Part shown: in pieces, positions 45,636 to 55,239 of the stretch | How positions within the stretch are numbered: the stretch's first letter is position 1 | How the letters are laid out: each line of letters begins with the position of its first letter | Source: JAGVSR01 sp963786675 | GTDB taxonomy: Bacteria; Pseudomonadota; Alphaproteobacteria; Rhizobiales; Hyphomicrobiaceae | NCBI GenBank assembly: GCA_963786675.1 | Contig: CAWAZY010000001.1 | Location: forward strand, 124,001-188,000 | Direction of reading: 5' to 3' | DNA: 64,000 nucleotides | Position numbers and translations under genes: made by a program | Notes under the pieces: generated by a model | Told to the model about the DNA's origin: nothing | Database searches by the model: none | Seen by the model: the letters and a program-made list of their open reading frames with translations, nothing else

Positions 45636-47851
45636 TCCTTGCTCCCAGTCCTGAATTTCGGGGGCGAACTGGTCTTGAGCGCCTGCCCGCGCCCCGAGAG
45701 CGAAGGATTGGTCATGAAGTACTTGTGCGCGTTGAACGCAGCCTCTCCCGCCGTGATTTGGACCCGCTCAGAGGACCCGTCCGGCAAGATGCGCCAGCTC
45801 TGCTGATTGTCCATCAGGTTGGCAACCATAATCTGATTCAGCACCTGCTCGTGAACCGTGGGATTGAGCACGGGCAACATGGCCTCCACACGCCGATCGA
45901 GATTGCGCGGCATCATGTCTGCCGAACTGATGTAGACCGCCGCGCGCGGCGACGGCAGCGCCTCACCACGCCCGAAGCAGTAGATGCGCGCATGTTCCAG
46001 GAAGCGCCCAATGATGCTTTTAACGCGGATATTTTCTGAAAAGCCGGGAATGCCGGGTCGCAGGCAGCAGACGCCACGGCAAATAATGTCGATTTCCACG
46101 CCCGCCTGACTGGCCGCGTAGAGACTGTCGATGATCTGCGCATCAACAAGCGCATTCATTTTCATCCAGATCGCCGCCGGGCGGCCCGCTTCCGCATGCT
46201 CGATCTCCTCGCGAATGTGCGCGAGGATGCGCTGGCGGATCCCGTTCGGGCTGGCCGACATCACTTCCAGTTCGCCGGGCTCGCCGTACCCGGTCACAAA
46301 GTTCAAGATCCGTGTCACGTCGCGCGCGATCACCGTGTCGCGGGTGAAAAGCGACAGGTCGGTATAAACCTTCGCCGTCTGTGGGTGATAATTGCCGGTC
46401 CCGATGTGGCAGTAGGTCGTCAGTTCGGCTCCCTCACGCCGCACGACGAGGCCGAGTTTGGCGTGCGTCTTTAGTTCGATAAACCCATAGACGACATGCA
46501 CGCCCGCGTTTTCGAGATCGCGCGCCCAACGGATATTGGCGGCCTCGTCGAAACGCGCCTTGAGTTCGACCACCGCGGTGACGGACTTGCCCGCCTCGAC
46601 TGCTTCCTTCAACGCAGCGACGATCGGACTGTCCCGTGATGTCCGGTAGAGCGTCCACTTGATCGCCAGGACGTTGGGATCGTTGACCGCTTGACGGAGG
46701 AACTGCACCACCACATCGAAGCTTTCGTAGGGGTGATGAACGACAAGATCCTTCTTGGTGATGGCGGCGAAACAATCGCCGTTATATTCGCGTATCCGCT
46801 CAGGAAAGCGGATGTTGAACGGCTTGAAGAGCAGGTCGGGCCGGTCCTGGACGATGAGCTGGCTCGAATCGGCCAATCCCAGAACACCATCCTTGACGAA
46901 AATCGCCTCTTCGCCGACTTCGAGTTCGGAGGCCACGAGCTTGCGCAATTGCTCGGGCATGCGGCTTTCAAGTTCGAGCCGGATCACATGCCCGCGCCGG
47001 CGGCGCTTCAGCTGGGTCTCGAACGAGCGGACGAGGTCTTCTGCTTCTTCCTGAAGCTCGATATCGCTGTCGCGCAGCACCCGGAAGGCACCCTTCGAAC
47101 GAATGTCGAAGCCCGTGAAGAGCTTGGTCAGAAACATGCCGATCATCTGTTCGAGCTGGATGAAGCGGACGACGTTGTCGCCCGCCGGCTCGGCGCGCAG
47201 CCGGATGAACCGCTCGATCTGACCCGGAATGGGGATGAGGCCACTCATGGTCTTGGCGTCGCTCCGGCGCTGCATCTGCACCGCCAGCGTCAGCCCCTTG
47301 TTCAAGATGAACGGGAAGGGATGCGCGGGATCAACGGCGATGGGTGTGAGTATCGGGAAGATGTGCGTCAAGAAAAGCGCTTCGAGCCAACTTACTTCCG
47401 CGGGCGTCAGGTTCTCGGGCTCGACGATATGCACGCCGACCGCATCGAGTTCGTCACGGAGATTGAGCCAAATCTTCTGTTTGTCGAACACGAGCGTGGC
47501 GACGAACTTGTTGATGGCGGCCAGCTGTTGATCGGGCGTCAGGCCGTCCTGCGATGTCGTCGTGACGCCGGCCGAAATCTGGCCGTAGATGCCGGCCGCG
47601 CGCACCATGTAGAATTCATCGAGGTTCGAGGCCGAGATCGACAGGAAGCGGAGCCGCTCGAGCAGCGGGTGGTTCGTATTTTCGGCTTCTTCAAGAACCC
47701 GGCGGTTGAACTGCAACCATGACAGCTCGCGATTGTAGAACCGCGACGGACCTTCCGGCGGCGGCGGATGTTCGGCGGCCGGCGCACGTGATGCGCCACC
47801 CCGCGCCGGCAACCCGGTCTTCGCTTTGGCTTTCGCGTTCGTGTTGGTCAT
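45632..47851 (-). CDS. ppk: Polyphosphate kinase 1
   Basis: 739 residues. PPK1 makes polyphosphate from ATP through a phosphohistidine intermediate. N-domain RFYNRELSWLQFNRRVLEEA; head domain; catalytic domains with HHPYESFDVVVQFLRQA, KARFDEAANIRWARDLENAG, ELKTHAKLGLVVRREG (catalytic histidine region), YCHIGTGNYHPQTAKVYTD and SSADMMPRNLDRRVEAMLP. ATG 47851 is chosen over an in-frame start 27 codons upstream that would overlap hdaA. The first 35 residues are alanine/proline/lysine-rich. Confidence 0.97.
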   Translation of the reverse strand: MTNTNAKAKAKTGLPARGGASRAPAAEHPPPPEGPSRFYNRELSWLQFNRRVLEEAENTNHPLLERLRFLSISASNLDEFYMVRAAGIYGQISAGVTTTSQDGLTPDQQLAAINKFVATLVFDKQKIWLNLRDELDAVGVHIVEPENLTPAEVSWLEALFLTHIFPILTPIAVDPAHPFPFILNKGLTLAVQMQRRSDAKTMSGLIPIPGQIERFIRLRAEPAGDNVVRFIQLEQMIGMFLTKLFTGFDIRSKGAFRVLRDSDIELQEEAEDLVRSFETQLKRRRRGHVIRLELESRMPEQLRKLVASELEVGEEAIFVKDGVLGLADSSQLIVQDRPDLLFKPFNIRFPERIREYNGDCFAAITKKDLVVHHPYESFDVVVQFLRQAVNDPNVLAIKWTLYRTSRDSPIVAALKEAVEAGKSVTAVVELKARFDEAANIRWARDLENAGVHVVYGFIELKTHAKLGLVVRREGAELTTYCHIGTGNYHPQTAKVYTDLSLFTRDTVIARDVTRILNFVTGYGEPGELEVMSASPNGIRQRILAHIREEIEHAEAGRPAAIWMKMNALVDAQIIDSLYAASQAGVEIDIICRGVCCLRPGIPGFSENIRVKSIIGRFLEHARIYCFGRGEALPSPRAAVYISSADMMPRNLDRRVEAMLPVLNPTVHEQVLNQIMVANLMDNQQSWRILPDGSSERVQITAGEAAFNAHKYFMTNPSLSGRGQALKTSSPPKFRTGSKD

Positions 47852-47918
47852 CAATGGGGTCCCGTCTGGTCCTTGATCCGTCGACTTAGGCCTCGTCTCT
47901 ACGACGATTGCATGACAG

Positions 47919-48635
47919 TCAATCCTTGCCAAATGGCTGCGTTCCGGCCCGGGTCGCCAGCGCTTCCGATGCGATGGCTCGGGTCACCCGGCGCTGACGG
48001 GATAACGCCAGCTTATCGCAGGCCTCGACCAGCGATTGGGCTGCTTCGAACGATCGGTCGGCATGGAGCGCCAGATGGGCAATCACATGCGGTTCAACCG
48101 CCAGCTGCCGGTCGGCGAAGAGTTTGACCAGAACGGCCTTCAGGATGGCATCGTCGGGTGCCTCGATGCGCACCATCGGCAGGGCGCGCAGTCGCGAGCG
48201 CAGATCAGGCAGATCGACCGGCAGATCGCCGGCCGCCAGCCGCGACGTCGCCAGCAGTGCGTAAGACTTTTCGCGCACGAGGTTCAACAGGTGGAAAAAG
48301 ATACGCTCGTCGGCAATGCCGCGATCGACATCCTCAACGGCGATGGCGCCATGGGTTTCCAGGCATGCGACGGCGTCTTCGGACAAGGTCGCGGCCGGCC
48401 AGCTTTGCGCACCGGATTTCAACCGCCACACGTTAGCCAAATGACTTTTGCCGGATCCTTCCGGACCAACCACGATCGCGGCCCGGGCCGTCCATTGCGG
48501 CCAGGTGTCTATGAGTGCCACTGCGGCATCGTTGCTGGCGCTCACAAGGAAATCCTCCAGCGCCAGCGCGGGCCGGTGCGGCAGGTCGAATACCAGCTGT
48601 TCAGGCGCCGGTTTCGGTTCCGGTTCGCGCATCAC
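47919..48635 (-). CDS. hdaA: DnaA regulatory inactivator HdaA
   Basis: 238 residues. HdaA is a short DnaA-like AAA protein that, with the beta clamp, stimulates ATP hydrolysis by DnaA and so limits replication initiation. N-terminal clamp-binding-like QLVFDLPH, Walker A VVGPEGSGKSHLANVW, Walker B-type IAVEDVDRG and sensor TSRLAAGDLPVDLPDLRSRL (box VII-like) are visible; the DNA-binding domain IV of DnaA is missing, as expected. The start (GTG 48635 or ATG 48632) overlaps the stop of the AI-2E gene. Order with ppk and ppx downstream is typical of alphaproteobacteria. Confidence 0.93.
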   Translation of the reverse strand: MMREPEPKPAPEQLVFDLPHRPALALEDFLVSASNDAAVALIDTWPQWTARAAIVVGPEGSGKSHLANVWRLKSGAQSWPAATLSEDAVACLETHGAIAVEDVDRGIADERIFFHLLNLVREKSYALLATSRLAAGDLPVDLPDLRSRLRALPMVRIEAPDDAILKAVLVKLFADRQLAVEPHVIAHLALHADRSFEAAQSLVEACDKLALSRQRRVTRAIASEALATRAGTQPFGKD

Positions 48636-49726
48636 GCGGCCGTCTCCCCTTTTGCGGCGGGACGCTCACCTGTCCCGCGATACACCGCGCTTTGCAGGTA
48701 GCGGCCGAGCGCAAATCGTACCAGCACGGCCATTGCCGCGGCCACGGGAACCGCGACCAGCATGCCCACAAAGCCGAACACGTAGCCGAAGACGAACAGC
48801 GCCAAAATCAGCCAAACCGGATGCAGTCCGATCTTTGAGCCCACGATCTTCGGGGACAAGAAGCCGGCATCCATAGCCTGTGCCGCAAGGAAGATCGCCG
48901 CGACCATGAACAATGGCGTCACATTCGGCCAGAACTGGATGATGGCCAGGATGGACGCGGCGATGAAACCCGACGCCCAGCCCACAAAGGGGATGAAGGA
49001 CAACAGCCCTGTCAACAAACCGACGAGCAATCCGTAATCCAAGCCAATGCTGCTCAATGCCACGGCGTAGTAGATGCTGAGCAGCAGGCACACCGTGCCT
49101 TGCCCGCGAATGAATGCGGACACCGCTTCGTTGACATCCCATGCCACGGCACGAATGACCGGCGCATGGTCGCGCGGCAGCCAGGAATCAAGCTTGGCCA
49201 GCATCGGGTTCCAGTCGATCAGCATGTAGAACATGACCAGCGGCGTCACCAGAAGTACCGCCGCGACATCGATGAGCGCCTGCCCCCGGTTCCAGACTTC
49301 GCCGGCCATCCATCCGGCCAAGGTGCCCCAGTTCTGTCCCAGTTCGCCGACAGCCTTGTCCATGCCCGCATTAAAATCGGGATAGCGATTTCCGAGCTGA
49401 ACACGGGCCCATTCGTCGATCGCGAGACGCAGACGTTCCATCTCGCCGGGTAGAGCAATCGCCATGTGTTGCGCCTGCGCCAGAAGCAGAGGCGCGAGAT
49501 AGTAAGCAAGAGCGATGATCAGCAGCCCCATGCCCGCGACCACGGCAATCGATGCGCCGAGCCGCCCAAGCCCCAGATGATCGAGCCGGTCAGCCAGTGG
49601 ATTGAGGAAGTAGGCGAGCACGATGCCCAGGACGAAGGGCAAGAGAACTTCGCGCAACAGACCGACGACCAACACGAGCGCCAGCAGCAGGGCCAGCCAG
49701 AACAGCATCTGCTTTTCAATGCGCAT
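48632..49726 (-). CDS. AI-2E family (PerM-like) membrane transporter
   Basis: 364 residues with seven to eight membrane segments. Typical features are an N-terminal hydrophobic hairpin (FWLALLLALVLVVGLLREVL), PFVLGIVLAYFLNPLADRLD, a long soluble loop (about 80-160) and the conserved C-terminal SFIPFVGWASGFIAASILAI and GSKIGLHPVWLILALFVFGY. Relatives export autoinducer-2, sodium or are of unknown substrate, so no substrate is proposed. The stop overlaps the hdaA start, linking both in one transcript. Confidence 0.92.
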   Translation of the reverse strand: MRIEKQMLFWLALLLALVLVVGLLREVLLPFVLGIVLAYFLNPLADRLDHLGLGRLGASIAVVAGMGLLIIALAYYLAPLLLAQAQHMAIALPGEMERLRLAIDEWARVQLGNRYPDFNAGMDKAVGELGQNWGTLAGWMAGEVWNRGQALIDVAAVLLVTPLVMFYMLIDWNPMLAKLDSWLPRDHAPVIRAVAWDVNEAVSAFIRGQGTVCLLLSIYYAVALSSIGLDYGLLVGLLTGLLSFIPFVGWASGFIAASILAIIQFWPNVTPLFMVAAIFLAAQAMDAGFLSPKIVGSKIGLHPVWLILALFVFGYVFGFVGMLVAVPVAAAMAVLVRFALGRYLQSAVYRGTGERPAAKGETAA

Positions 49727-49814
49727 ACTTAACTCCCCGGCCCAAATCCCCCGGACTAGACGCTCCGGCGCCGAACGTGCCGTTCACACCGCCGTCCGAA
49801 ATCAGAACCATGTG

Positions 49815-50474
49815 CTAGTCGCCAGCTGCCGACATATGGCGCAGCCACAAATTGAGATAGGCGGCGAGCGAAGCAAAGGTCAACGCGCCAGTCAGACCGA
49901 CGAGCAGGATGCGCAGCGTGTCGAGCCCCAAGGCGAAACCCTGATCGGCAAGCACGACCGCCGCCAGGACCAACTGCACGGCTGTATTCGCCTTGCTGAC
50001 ACCCAGCGGCTGCATCTTGAAGGGCCGGTCCATCAGCCAGGCCAGCACGACACCGGCGACAATCAGTAGATCGCGCGAGACGACCGCAATGACCAGCCAC
50101 AATGGCAGGGCGCCCGAGACGCCCAGCGCCACGAAAATACTGACGATCAACAGCTTGTCGGCGAACGGATCGAGATAGGATCCCAATTCCGTCTGCCCGT
50201 TGAAATTCTTGGCCAGATAGCCGTCCGCCATATCGGAAATGCCGGCGATCAGAAACGCATAGAATGCAAGCTGCGACTGCCCGGTCACCAGCAGCCAGAA
50301 AATGACCGGGACGAGAATGATGCGGCCGGTCGTGATGAGGTTGGGAAGGCTCACTTGTATAACTTTGCTGGACGATGACCGGAACGGGCGGCGTGGACCT
50401 GCGGGTGAGTTGGCGATCCCGCTCACAGCCTTGCCAATAGCGGCCTTGGAGCGATCCGTCGAGACGACTGTCAC
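49815..50474 (-). CDS. CDP-alcohol phosphatidyltransferase (PgsA-like)
   Basis: 219 residues from GTG 50474; a GTG at 50354 gives a 179-residue form starting MSLPNLITTGRIILVP, closer to usual PgsA length, but neither start has a good ribosome site. Four to five membrane segments. The catalytic motif is DGYLAKNFNGQTELGSYLDP followed by FADK, matching DGxxAR-x8-GxxxDxxxD with lysine in place of arginine. The enzyme condenses a CDP-diacylglycerol with an alcohol such as glycerol-3-phosphate, making a phospholipid head group in the inner membrane; the exact alcohol is not determined. Confidence 0.85.
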   Translation of the reverse strand: MTVVSTDRSKAAIGKAVSGIANSPAGPRRPFRSSSSKVIQVSLPNLITTGRIILVPVIFWLLVTGQSQLAFYAFLIAGISDMADGYLAKNFNGQTELGSYLDPFADKLLIVSIFVALGVSGALPLWLVIAVVSRDLLIVAGVVLAWLMDRPFKMQPLGVSKANTAVQLVLAAVVLADQGFALGLDTLRILLVGLTGALTFASLAAYLNLWLRHMSAAGD

Positions 50475-50575
50475 ACCACGGTTGATCCCGCAAGCGCGAA
50501 GGCATGCGCCGCAGCCCTCCGGTTGGCAGCACGCCTCGTGCCGGGACAGTGTTCAATGCCGCTTTGAAACCGAAC

Positions 50576-51742
50576 TCAGCGCCGCTCCGAGCGCATCGTC
50601 CAGCCCATCGCCGTCGATTGCAGGGACACACCGTAAGGCGCGAGGGCCTGGGCCAGAGCTGGGCCCCCGCCGGCATATTTCACACTGACGCTGGCGCGGC
50701 CCGCCGAGACGGACCCGATCCGGATGTCATCGATGCCAGGAGCTTCCAGCAGCACGCGGCGCATTTCGTTCCATTCGGACGGACTTGCGTATTCGGCCTC
50801 GAAGGCCACATCCTGCAGGCCCGCAAACCCAGCATCGCCGTAGGGCGACGGTCCATATGTCCCCGCCGCGCTGGCGCCGCCCGTCTCGTTGATAAGCTTC
50901 CAGCGGCCTTCCAAAATTCCCAGCGACACGACCGCGGCCAGTTCGAGGGTATAGGCTAGATCACCGTCGCTCAGCTTGTAGCTGCGCTTTAAACTGAACG
51001 GTCCCACGGCATCCTGACCAGCCAGGAGGACGTTGACGCGGCCTGCTTCCGTCTCGACTTCGGCAATAGCCACGACAATGCGTTCCGCCCCATATGGGGC
51101 TGCCAATGCGGTCAGCGGATCACCGCCGCCCTCATAGAGTTGTCGCAACGACCCGGCTTGCACGTCAGGCTTCATTGTCTCGACTCGGACCGGCGTGACC
51201 GAATTCGTCAGATCCAGTCCCGGCCAGACGCTCGACCATGTCCCGCTCGCTGGGCGAAATTCGCCCGTGTCGCCGGCTGCGGCCTTTCCGTCGCGAATGA
51301 TCGGCACCACCAGCGTGACCGGTGCCTGCTGATCGACGTACGGAATACCCCTCGCGCTCAACAGATTTCGCACCTCGTTCGCCTGAAAGGAAAAATCGAG
51401 GCTAGCGATATAGGCCGTCGCCGAATTGCGCTCGGTTCGCACCGAGACGCCGTCGATGAGGGAAGCTGCATCGATAGGACCGAGCTGCTGCAGGCTGCGA
51501 TAGGACGTGACGGGCACGATCCGCTTGAGAAGCGACCGGAACGCCGCCTTCTGCCCATCGGCAATCGCCTGCTCTTTCGCCGCCACGGCATTGCTGGCCC
51601 GGGCTTCGACGGGATAATTTCCAATCGTGTAGGCGCGGTCTGAGCCGGCGGCCGCTCTGACCCCAGTGGCTGGCATGACGCCCAGGACGGCCGCCAGAAG
51701 CGCCACGAGAGCCGTTTGACCGAAAGGCGACGTCCGCCGCAT
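50576..51742 (-). CDS. Exported DUF2066 protein
   Basis: 388 residues. A signal peptide (about residues 5-30, LVALLAAVLGVMPATGVRAA) precedes a DUF2066 domain with YTIGNYPVEARASNAVAAKE, QKAAFRSLLKRIVP and LRQLYEGGGDPLTALAAPYG. The family is periplasmic, of unknown function, and in alphaproteobacteria often next to purM, as here (divergent, 230 bases). ATG 51742 has AAGG upstream; an in-frame start at 51757 adds five residues. The frame stays open another 175 codons upstream, antisense to purM, and that extension is rejected. Confidence 0.88.
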   Translation of the reverse strand: MRRTSPFGQTALVALLAAVLGVMPATGVRAAAGSDRAYTIGNYPVEARASNAVAAKEQAIADGQKAAFRSLLKRIVPVTSYRSLQQLGPIDAASLIDGVSVRTERNSATAYIASLDFSFQANEVRNLLSARGIPYVDQQAPVTLVVPIIRDGKAAAGDTGEFRPASGTWSSVWPGLDLTNSVTPVRVETMKPDVQAGSLRQLYEGGGDPLTALAAPYGAERIVVAIAEVETEAGRVNVLLAGQDAVGPFSLKRSYKLSDGDLAYTLELAAVVSLGILEGRWKLINETGGASAAGTYGPSPYGDAGFAGLQDVAFEAEYASPSEWNEMRRVLLEAPGIDDIRIGSVSAGRASVSVKYAGGGPALAQALAPYGVSLQSTAMGWTMRSERR

Positions 51743-51971
51743 GCTGCCTGCCTTCATGTTTTTAATGAGCCGGTCCGCCGCTGGGCCGGTCGCCACTGGA
51801 ACGGCGCCTGGCGAGTTGCCGCCGGACGCACTTGCTGGTAGAGCCCCATGTTCTCGCGAGCAATCGGGCGAAAATCGGGTCAGCGCCGTGCGCGGCCCCT
51901 GCCGGCCGGCTTCTCCACGAGCGGTAATGGCCACCGATCCCACGGGGATCGCTGTAGGACGGCGGGGTTGC

Positions 51972-53096
51972 ATGGTCCAGTCTCCAGACGACAAATCCGC
52001 ACCCATCACGTACCGCGATTCCGGCGTCGATATCGACGCGGGCAATGCGCTGGTGCACGCCATCAAGCCGCTCGTCAAGACAACTCGGCGTCTCGGGGCC
52101 GATGCGGACCTGGGTGGTTTCGGCGGCCTGTTCGATCTGAAGGCGGCTGGTTTTCGCGATCCGATCCTGGTGGCGGCCAACGACGGCGTCGGAACAAAAC
52201 TCAAGATCGCCATCGAGAGCGGCCACCATGCGACCATCGGCATCGACCTCGTCGCCATGTGCGTCAACGATCTTGTCGTCCAAGGCGCCGAACCCCTGTT
52301 CTTTCTCGACTATTATGCAACCGGCCGCCTCGACGTGCCCGTCGCACGGGACGTGGTGGCCGGCATTGCCGACGGCTGCCGTCAGGCGGGCTGCGCGCTG
52401 ATCGGCGGCGAGACCGCCGAAATGCCCGGCATGTATCACGCGGGCGACTACGATCTGGCCGGTTTCGCCGTTGGCGCGGTGGAGCGCGGTGAAATCCTGC
52501 CGCGGGCCGACATCGCGATCGGCGACGTGTTGATCGGTCTGCCGTCGGCGGGCGTTCATTCCAACGGCTACAGTCTGGTCCGCCGCCTCGCCGCCAGTGA
52601 GAATCTGGCCTGGGACGCGCCCGCGCCCTGGGCGCCACAGAGCACGTTCGGGGCTGCACTTCTGACGCCGACGCGGATCTATGTGAAGGCGGTTCTTGCC
52701 GCCATCGAGGCAACGGGCGGGGCATCCGACGGCGCCATCAAGGCCCTGTCCCACATTACGGGTGGGGGACTTTCAGAAAATCTTCCCCGCGTTCTGCCCG
52801 ATACTGTCGCCGCCGCTGTCGATCTGTCAGCCATATCGCCGCCGCAGGTGTTCGGCTGGCTGGCCAAAGCCGGCCGGCTTGACGATGCGGAAATGCTGCG
52901 CACGTTCAACTGCGGCATCGGCATGATCGTGGTCGCCGAGAAGGCACGCGCGGATGAGGTGGTGGCAGCCCTGCAGGATGCGGGTGAGACCCCGGTCATC
53001 ATCGGAGAAATCATCGCGCCGGGCGGCGAACGCTCCGACGCGAAAGGCAAGGGTGAGGCCTGGGCCGTGCAATACGAAGGCCGCCTCAAGTATTGA
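51972..53096 (+). CDS. purM: Phosphoribosylformylglycinamidine cyclo-ligase PurM
   Basis: 374 residues. PurM (AIR synthetase) closes the imidazole ring in purine synthesis. Seen: SGVDIDAGNALVHAIKPLVK, GGFGGLFDLKAAGFRDPILV, AANDGVGTKLKIAIESG, GIDLVAMCVNDLVVQGAEPL and HITGGGLSENLPRVLP. The ATG at 51972 gives a normal N-terminus; the in-frame extension to 51741 is not conserved-looking and overlaps the DUF2066 promoter region. In most relatives purN follows directly; here four genes intervene. Confidence 0.97.
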   Translation: MVQSPDDKSAPITYRDSGVDIDAGNALVHAIKPLVKTTRRLGADADLGGFGGLFDLKAAGFRDPILVAANDGVGTKLKIAIESGHHATIGIDLVAMCVNDLVVQGAEPLFFLDYYATGRLDVPVARDVVAGIADGCRQAGCALIGGETAEMPGMYHAGDYDLAGFAVGAVERGEILPRADIAIGDVLIGLPSAGVHSNGYSLVRRLAASENLAWDAPAPWAPQSTFGAALLTPTRIYVKAVLAAIEATGGASDGAIKALSHITGGGLSENLPRVLPDTVAAAVDLSAISPPQVFGWLAKAGRLDDAEMLRTFNCGIGMIVVAEKARADEVVAALQDAGETPVIIGEIIAPGGERSDAKGKGEAWAVQYEGRLKY

Positions 53097-53147
53097 ACCC
53101 GGAGGGCAGGCGATGCGCTTATCCTCCAATCCTGACGAAGCCGTCCC

Positions 53148-54059
53148 ATGACCGCGCCGCGCATCATCACAATCGGACATTCCGCGCTCGATTTCGTCTA
53201 TCGCATCGACGCATTTCCCACCCGCCCAACCAAGATGCGCGCCACCGGCTACACCATGAGCGGCGGCGGCATGGCCGCGAACGCCGCCGCAGCGGCCGCG
53301 CGGCTCGGCGGACAGGTGGCCCACTGGAGCCGCATTGGCGACGACATCGCGGGCGCGGCGATCGTGACTGAGTTGCAGCGGGATGGCGTGGAGACGGCTA
53401 GCGTGCGCGCTTTTCCGGGCCTGCAATCCGCGACGGCCGCGGTCATCGTCGACGCGGCCGGTGAACGGTTGGTCGTCAGTCAGCACGATGCCCAAGCCCC
53501 GCTCGATTCCAGCTGGCTGCCCTTGCATCTGATTAAAGATGCGGGCGCGGTTCTCTCCGACCTGTCGTGGCTGGAAGGAACGCGCGCGGCATTCACCGCG
53601 GCGCGGGGGCATGGCGTACCCACGATCATCGATATGGATATCGGAGCCGGCCGGCTCATCGGCGATGTGGTGGACGTCGCCGACTACGTCATCGCCTCGG
53701 CGCAGGCCTTCGATTCGTTTCTCACCGGTGCCGATACGGACGCCCGGCTCGACGGACTGATCTCCCAGGGTGTGCGCCACGCAGGCGTGACCCGGGGCGC
53801 GCAGGGCTACACGTGGAAAAACGCCCGCGGTCAATCCGGGCGGCAGCCGGCTTTCCAGGTCGAGGTGGTCGATACCACGGGCGCGGGCGATGCCTTCCAC
53901 GGCGCTTTTGCCTGGGCCCTGGCCTCGGGAGGAAGCGACGACCACTGCGCCCGCATCGCGTCCGCCGTCGCCGCGCTGAAATGCCGGAAACTTGGGGCCC
54001 GGGCCGGCCTGCCCACCCGCCGCGAACTCGACGCGTTTCTCGCGCAACATAGTGCCTAA
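53148..54059 (+). CDS. PfkB-family carbohydrate kinase
   Basis: 303 residues. Ribokinase-like fold: N-terminal TIGHSALDFVYRIDAFPTRP, GG motif SGGGMAANAAAAAARLGGQV and the ATP/catalytic motif VVDTTGAGDAFHGAFAWALA with the catalytic aspartate. Substrate (a sugar, sugar acid or nucleoside) cannot be told by sequence; similar proteins are labelled sugar or sulfofructose kinases. It starts 51 bases after purM on the same strand and ends about 110 bases before the M14 gene. Confidence 0.9.
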   Translation: MTAPRIITIGHSALDFVYRIDAFPTRPTKMRATGYTMSGGGMAANAAAAAARLGGQVAHWSRIGDDIAGAAIVTELQRDGVETASVRAFPGLQSATAAVIVDAAGERLVVSQHDAQAPLDSSWLPLHLIKDAGAVLSDLSWLEGTRAAFTAARGHGVPTIIDMDIGAGRLIGDVVDVADYVIASAQAFDSFLTGADTDARLDGLISQGVRHAGVTRGAQGYTWKNARGQSGRQPAFQVEVVDTTGAGDAFHGAFAWALASGGSDDHCARIASAVAALKCRKLGARAGLPTRRELDAFLAQHSA

Positions 54060-54169
54060 TCCGCGCCCCACCGGGAACTTGACCCGAATCAAGGTTCTCA
54101 CGGCCGGTGTGCGCGACACAGGTAACGATACCTTCTCGGCTCGCCCCTTCCCACGCTCTAGGATGCCTC

Positions 54170-55221
54170 ATGGACCTCGCCGTCGCAGACCGCTTGCGCC
54201 TTCACCACATCGAAGGTTTTCCCGCCGACCTCCTCGACCTCCCGTCCGGCAGCCTATGGCACCGGCTCGCGGGGCCCACGCTTTTCCACGTCGCTGGACG
54301 CCACGAACCGCCGCTGTTCGTGTCCGTGTTGCTCCACGGTAACGAGGACACCGGCTGGCAGGCCGTCCAGCAGGTGCTCAAACGTCACCGTCCAAAGCGC
54401 TGCACCGCTCGCTGCTTTTATTCGTCGGCAATCTCGACGCGGCCAAAGCCAACGTGCGCACGCTGCCCACCCAGGCTGACTACAACCGCGTCTGGCCCGG
54501 CACGCTTTTGACCGCGACGCCCGAAGCCGCGCTCATGCGCGAGGTCGTCGACCACGTCCGTGCGCAGAAGCCTTTTGCATCCATCGACATCCACAACAAC
54601 ACTGGCCACAATCCGCACTACGCCTGCGTCAACGAACTGGCGGAACCCTATTTCCATCTGGCCCGCCTCTTCAGCCGCACCGTCGTCTACTTCAAGCGCC
54701 CGCTCGGTGTTCAGTCGGCCGCGCTGGCGCCCATCTGTCCGGCCGTCACCGTGGAATGCGGCCGCGCGATCGACAGGGCGGGCATCGGACACGCCGCCGA
54801 ATTCATAGAGGCGGCGCTGGCCTTGACCGACTTCCCCGCGCATGCCGTGCCGGAGCACGATCTCGACCTGATGCAGACCCATGCCATCATCAAGGTGCCG
54901 CCCGGGGCCGACTTCTCCTTTGATGGCACCGACGCGGATTTTCGCTTCCACCCGGCGCTTGACCAATTGAACTTCTCAGAGCTTGCGCCGGGTACGTCCT
55001 TCGGCACCCTGGGCCGCACGCGGCAGGCCCGCCTTGAAATCCAGTCCGGCGGCGACGTGTCCGGCATCGCCGATTATTTCGACTACGCCGATGGAGAAAT
55101 CCGGCTGACGAAGGCGGCAATCCCCGCCATGCTGACGCTGGACCCGCGCGCCATTCGACTGGACTGCCTCGGTTATCTGATGCACCGCATCGGGCGCGAC
55201 GGGTCGCATACCGGCGCCTGA
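54170..55221 (+). CDS. M14 succinylglutamate desuccinylase/aspartoacylase-like hydrolase (one frame break)
   Basis: About 350 residues after adding one base. ATG 54170 has AGGA upstream. Zinc ligands are visible: SVLLHGNEDTGWQAVQQVL (His56 and Glu59) in the first frame, SIDIHNNTGHNPHYACVNE (third ligand) and the catalytic-type VTVECGRAI in the second. The first frame reads through VLKRH, the second from ALHRSLLLFVGNLDAAKANV; the join needs one missing base between 54389 and 54396. Family members cleave an acyl-amide or peptide-like bond, as in N-succinylglutamate or N-acetylaspartate. The stop is 18 bases before the ATP-grasp gene, so the two are probably co-expressed. Confidence 0.85.
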
Positions 55222-55239
55222 CACACAGGAGCGGCGTTC

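Noticed and set aside
51743..52267. N-terminal extension of the DUF2066 frame by 175 codons
   Set aside because: It runs antisense through purM and would bury the signal peptide; the ATG at 51742 fits better.
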